From Ornithinimicrobium pekingense DSM 21552 (GTDB lineage: Bacteria; Actinomycetota; Actinomycetes; Actinomycetales; Dermatophilaceae): a DNA stretch of 64,000 bases. Location of the stretch: the NCBI RefSeq assembly GCF_000421185.1, contig NZ_ATWJ01000008.1, positions 248,001 to 312,000 of the forward strand, in the 5' to 3' direction. The notes beneath the pieces were generated by a model. It had not been told where the DNA came from, did not search any database, and saw only the letters and a program-made list of their open reading frames with translations. This document shows positions 60,909 through 64,000 of the stretch, piece by piece. The position numbers and the translations under genes are program-made. The number at the start of each line of letters is the position of its first letter. Within the stretch, counting starts at the first letter, position 1.

Positions 60909-63005
60909 GTGACGGGAACGGACCGGCGGCGGGCCTGGCGCTTCGTCCTGGGGATCGTCGGCGCCTGGGCGCTGGCGTTCCTGCTGGCCGCCGTCGGCGT
61001 GATGCCCACCGTGGGGGGTGGGGCGCCGCTGCGGCCGGGTGGAGGCGATGACGGTGCCGCGCCCGCGGTGGTGCTGGTCGGCATACCCGGGCTGACGTGG
61101 GAGTCCGTCGACGAGGAGACCACGCCGACCCTCGCCCGGCTCGCCGAGGAGGGCGGCACGGCGGCGCTGGTGCTGCGCGGCACGCACGAGGTGACCTGCG
61201 TGGCGGACGCCTGGCTGACGGTGGGGGCCGGGCAGCGGGCAGCCACCGACGCGGAGGGGTGCCGGGGCGTGGACCCGGGAACGGCCGACGACGGGGCGAG
61301 GGGACCCACGGTGGAGGAGGTGGTCCAGGACGGGCGCGTGGACGCCGCGGCCTGGGACCGGTGGCGGGCCGCCGTCGAGCGGCAGGAGCTGGGGACCCGG
61401 TTGGGCACGCTCGCCGCGCTCGCCGAGGACGGCGGGTCCTGCGTGGCGGCGTCCGGCGGTGCGGCAGCTCTGGGTGCCGCGGGACCCGACGGCGCCGGAC
61501 CGGGGGAGCCGGCCAGCGGGACGACGTGCCGGGTGCGCCTCGTCAGCCTGCCCGCCGCTCCCCCCTCCGAGGTCGACGCGGCCGTGGAGTCCGTCCGCTC
61601 CGGACTGCCGGCCGGCACCACCCTGGTCGTCGCAGGTCTGGGGCACACGCAGGGGCGGGCGGAGGCGATGGCGCTGATCGTGCACCCCGTCGCCGGGGCC
61701 GGGGGCGCCGCGCTGTCCTCGGGGTCGACCCGCCAGCAGTCGCTGGTGCAGCTGGCGGACCTGACCCCGACGTTGCTGCACCTGGCCGGCATCGAGGTCC
61801 CGGAGAGCGGCTCGGGCCCGCTGGCGGGGCAACCGCTCACCGTGCAGGCAGGCGGGGGTGAGCCCGTGCGGCAGGCACGCGACGTGGCGGGCGGCGTCAC
61901 CCTGGCGAAGTCGTCGGTCGTGCCGGTCATGGGCGGCCTGGCGGCCGTCATCCTCCCGCTGCTGGTGGTCGCCGCCGTGCTGCGGCGTGGACGCCTGGTG
62001 TCCTTCGTGGTGACCGTCGCCATGGCGGTGCCGGTCGCCACCTTCCTCGCCGGGTCCCTGTCCTGGTGGCGCGCTGACGCCCCGGTGACCGTCCTGACCC
62101 TGACCGTCGCCGCCTGGGCGGTCGCGCTCGCGGGGCTGGCCTGGGCCGGGCCCGGGCGCCGTGACGCCCTGCTGCCTCCCGCCATCGTCTCCGCGGTCAC
62201 CCTGGTCGTGCTCGGCGCCGACATGATGTGGTCGGCGCGGCTCGGGCTCGTGTCGGTGCTGGGGCTGCAACCGGTCACGGCCGGCCGGTTCTACGGCCAG
62301 GGCAACGTGGGGTTCGGCATCGCGCTCGGCGCGTTCCTCGTCCTGGCCGGGGCGCTGCTGACCTGGGTGCGGCCGGACCCGAGGACCGGTGGGCGGAGCA
62401 GCGAGGGCACGCGAGCAGGAGACTGGCGTTCGGCGGGACCCCTCGCCCTGCTGGGAGGGACGTTCACCGTGATCGGTGCGGCCCCGTGGGGCGGGGCCGA
62501 CTTCGGCGGCGTGCTCGCCGTCGTCGTCGCCACCGGGCTGCTGGTCATGGTGGCGCTCGGGCTGCGGTGGACCGCCACGGGGCTGCTGGGCCTGGGGCTC
62601 CTCGGGGTGGTGGTCGCGGCCGTCGTCATGGTGCTCGACTGGCTGCGCGGGCCGGGCAGCCGCACCCACCTGGGCGACTTCGTCCAGCGCGTCCTCGACG
62701 GTGAGGCGTCGGCCGTCGTCACGCGCAAGCTCGACCAGAGCCTGGGCATCCTGCTCACCTACCCGATGTCGTGGTTCGCCGTCCTGGCACTGGTGCTCGT
62801 GGCCGTCGTGGTCCTGCGCCGCCCGGCCTGGTCCGCGCCGTTGTGGCGCTACCACGGGCTCTATCCCGCCTCGGTCGCCGGCCTGGTGGCGATCGGCCTG
62901 GGCTGGGTCCTCAACGACTCCGGGATCGCGGTCGTGGCGCTCGCGCTCACGATGGTCATCGCCGGGGCCTTGAGCGTGCTCGGCAGGGAGCTCGAGCGGA
63001 CCTGA
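60909..63005 (+). CDS. Large membrane protein with an alkaline-phosphatase-like outside domain
   Basis: A 698-residue protein. One N-terminal helix (FVLGIVGAWALAFLLAAVGVM, about 13-33) leads to an outside domain of about 290 residues: VVLVGIPGLTWESVDEETTPTLARLAEEG and LIVHPVAG with SLVQLADLTPTLLHLAGIEVP resemble alkaline-phosphatase-superfamily folds, though metal ligands are not all clear. The C-terminal half has about ten helices (from VVPVMGGLAAVILPLLVVAAVL). The reaction is unknown. GAGAGG lies eight bases before GTG 60909; an ATG at 60885 lacks such a site. Confidence 0.7.
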   Translation: MTGTDRRRAWRFVLGIVGAWALAFLLAAVGVMPTVGGGAPLRPGGGDDGAAPAVVLVGIPGLTWESVDEETTPTLARLAEEGGTAALVLRGTHEVTCVADAWLTVGAGQRAATDAEGCRGVDPGTADDGARGPTVEEVVQDGRVDAAAWDRWRAAVERQELGTRLGTLAALAEDGGSCVAASGGAAALGAAGPDGAGPGEPASGTTCRVRLVSLPAAPPSEVDAAVESVRSGLPAGTTLVVAGLGHTQGRAEAMALIVHPVAGAGGAALSSGSTRQQSLVQLADLTPTLLHLAGIEVPESGSGPLAGQPLTVQAGGGEPVRQARDVAGGVTLAKSSVVPVMGGLAAVILPLLVVAAVLRRGRLVSFVVTVAMAVPVATFLAGSLSWWRADAPVTVLTLTVAAWAVALAGLAWAGPGRRDALLPPAIVSAVTLVVLGADMMWSARLGLVSVLGLQPVTAGRFYGQGNVGFGIALGAFLVLAGALLTWVRPDPRTGGRSSEGTRAGDWRSAGPLALLGGTFTVIGAAPWGGADFGGVLAVVVATGLLVMVALGLRWTATGLLGLGLLGVVVAAVVMVLDWLRGPGSRTHLGDFVQRVLDGEASAVVTRKLDQSLGILLTYPMSWFAVLALVLVAVVVLRRPAWSAPLWRYHGLYPASVAGLVAIGLGWVLNDSGIAVVALALTMVIAGALSVLGRELERT

Positions 63006-63063
63006 GCAGTGCACGCGCCGGCGCACGCCGTGGGCGACACGCTGTGGACAACCCCCATTGGGT

Positions 63064-63079
63064 TCGAACATCTGTGCTA
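63064..63079. promoter_or_regulatory. LexA (SOS) box-like palindrome upstream of the DUF222 gene
   Basis: TCGAACATCTGTGCTA matches the actinobacterial SOS box TCGAACATATGTTCGA at 13 of 16 positions, with one perfect half-site TCGAAC. It abuts the -10 TAGGTT (63078-63083), so LexA would block the promoter. In mycobacteria several DUF222/13E12-type genes belong to the LexA regulon. Confidence 0.5.
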
Positions 63080-63083
63080 GGTT
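63078..63083 (+). promoter_or_regulatory. -10 element TAGGTT for the DUF222/HNH gene
   Basis: TAGGTT, 72 bases before GTG 63156, overlapping the LexA-like box by two bases. TTGGGT upstream (63057-63062) is a possible -35 but with short spacing. Confidence 0.4.
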
Positions 63084-63155
63084 TGGCAGAAGTCATCAGG
63101 ACGTGCCGGCAGCGGGGGTCGTCGTCGGCAGGGGCGTCCGGAGGGAGGGATCGTC

Positions 63156-64000
63156 GTGGACCTGTCGCCCGGTGAGGCGCTCTTCGAGTCGCGTCTGCCC
63201 ACCTTCCGCGCCCAGGGGCCCGCACCCCTGCACGTGGTCCACCACACCGACGCGCGGTTCACCCTTGACCTCGGACTGACGGACACACCGACAGGCGCTT
63301 CGAAGGAGGTGTCGAGGCAAGCCCCCACCACCCAGCCCGGTCCTCCGAGCTGGGCCACCCCGGAGGGCCAGCAGGGCGCACCGGTGGAGAGCCCGGGTCC
63401 CGCACCGACCGACGACGCTGCTCACCGCTCGCTGTCCCGGCTGCAGGAGGTGGGCTGCGCGCGGTCGACGGCGGACGCCGCCCTGATCGAGGCGATCATC
63501 GACGTCCTGACAGCCGCGCGCGAGCGGCTGCTGCACGACAAGGGGCTGGTCGGGGTCGAGCTCGGTCGGGGCCAGGAGCGCTCGCTGGAGGCGGACGTCC
63601 GCCGGGTCGCCGTGGCGGAGGTGGGGGCGGTGCTGGGCTTCGGGATCACGGAGTCCCAGGCCCTGGTCGGGCTGTCGTCCGCGGCCGGCGACCTGCGCGA
63701 CGTGGTCCTGGGCGCCCTGCGTCGCGGAGAGGTCACCTGGCCCATGGTGCGCGTCTTCTGGGAGTCCTCCTCCAGGCTCGACGAGTCGCAGCGCATGCTC
63801 GTCGCCATGTCCCTGTTCGGGAAGGACACAGGCCTGGCGTGCGAGGAGCGGCTGGGTTGCGACGGGGACCTGCTCGGACGCCCGTGGGGTGACGGTTCCT
63901 ACCGCAAGGCCTGCGAACGTGAGATCCGCGCCTGCGAGGGCACCGACGTCGCGGGTGAGCGCGAGCGCCGCCGGCGCGCCTACGCACGCCGTCGCGCGTC
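63156..64000 (+). CDS. DUF222 domain protein, probable HNH endonuclease (13E12 family), incomplete
   Basis: The frame runs from GTG 63156 off the right edge; 281 codons are visible. After a Pro/Thr-rich N-terminus the DUF222 helices appear: VAVAEVGAVLGFGITESQALVGLSSAAGDLRDVVLGALRRGEVTWPMVRVFWESSSRLDESQ (about 140-205). The C-terminal HNH nuclease domain typical of these proteins would lie beyond the window and cannot be confirmed. GGAGGGAGG precedes the start. These genes are multicopy in actinobacteria; a LexA-like box suggests DNA-damage control. Confidence 0.72.
   Translation, partial: MDLSPGEALFESRLPTFRAQGPAPLHVVHHTDARFTLDLGLTDTPTGASKEVSRQAPTTQPGPPSWATPEGQQGAPVESPGPAPTDDAAHRSLSRLQEVGCARSTADAALIEAIIDVLTAARERLLHDKGLVGVELGRGQERSLEADVRRVAVAEVGAVLGFGITESQALVGLSSAAGDLRDVVLGALRRGEVTWPMVRVFWESSSRLDESQRMLVAMSLFGKDTGLACEERLGCDGDLLGRPWGDGSYRKACEREIRACEGTDVAGERERRRRAYARRRA

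Noticed and set aside
1-64000. Looked for rRNA, tRNA, CRISPR arrays, IS elements, phage genes and an origin
   Set aside because: None seen; gaps between genes are short and hold only promoters or hairpins.

Overview
The window is very GC-rich (roughly three quarters G+C), densely coding, and uses almost only G/C-ending codons. Gene content points to an aerobic actinobacterium: a BlaI/M56 peptidase pair, cytochrome bd with a fused CydDC, an F420-type flavoprotein, a SigE-family ECF sigma factor, DUF222/HNH genes and phenylacetate catabolism. Order Micrococcales, perhaps an Intrasporangiaceae/Ornithinimicrobium-like lineage, is my inference and not proven. I see no rRNA, tRNA, CRISPR array, phage module or insertion sequence. 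No gap between genes exceeds about 200 bases; the longest is 22407-22601.

Layout. 1-9.8 kb holds mostly single metabolic genes: epimerase, patatin, crotonase, hydrolase, FMN reductase, UvrA-like ATPase, glycosyltransferase and a sugar-dehydrogenase lipoprotein. 9.8-16.8 kb holds a GT2 plus kinase fusion protein, deoD, an ASCH protein, a substrate-binding/VWA protein and a Nudix protein. 16.8-25.6 kb holds phenylacetate genes on two strands (paaN minus; paaH-paaI-paaK plus), separated by an ABC-F ATPase, a pyrimidine-dimer-glycosylase-like/EVE-like fusion, and an AbiEi/endonuclease-like gene bracketed by two related 41-bp palindromes. 25.7-34.1 kb is a tightly overlapped operon of two giant FtsX-type permeases, two ATPases (one with an AbrB-like tail) and a small DivIVA-like protein, followed by galE. 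35.2-42.6 kb is blaI-M56 peptidase-cydA-cydB-cydDC, with a BlaI-like operator before both blaI and cydA. 42.7-47.2 kb holds a membrane coiled-coil protein, purB-barstar-guanyl RNase-F420 protein in an overlapping run, then an ECF sigma factor with its probable anti-sigma protein. 47.3-50.2 kb is a copper operon (csoR-copZ-copA) under a clear CsoR operator. 50.3-63 kb holds a VOC protein, an rRNA/tRNA methyltransferase, a HAD phosphatase, an ABC-2 transporter with the two-component system that probably governs it, serS, a diacylglycerol-kinase-like gene, a DUF4446 protein and a large membrane protein. The window ends inside a DUF222/HNH gene that has a LexA-like box upstream.

Three patterns cut across genes. 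(1) GGTATG/CATACC occurs about 45 times and accounts for most TAT and ATA triplets in the window, even where this forces rare codons. (2) About sixteen genes start 6-7 bases after a TANNNT hexamer, the layout of leaderless transcripts. (3) Several converging gene pairs end inside a shared palindrome that carries the stop codon of at least one gene. Functional calls come from reading motifs by eye; no database search was run.
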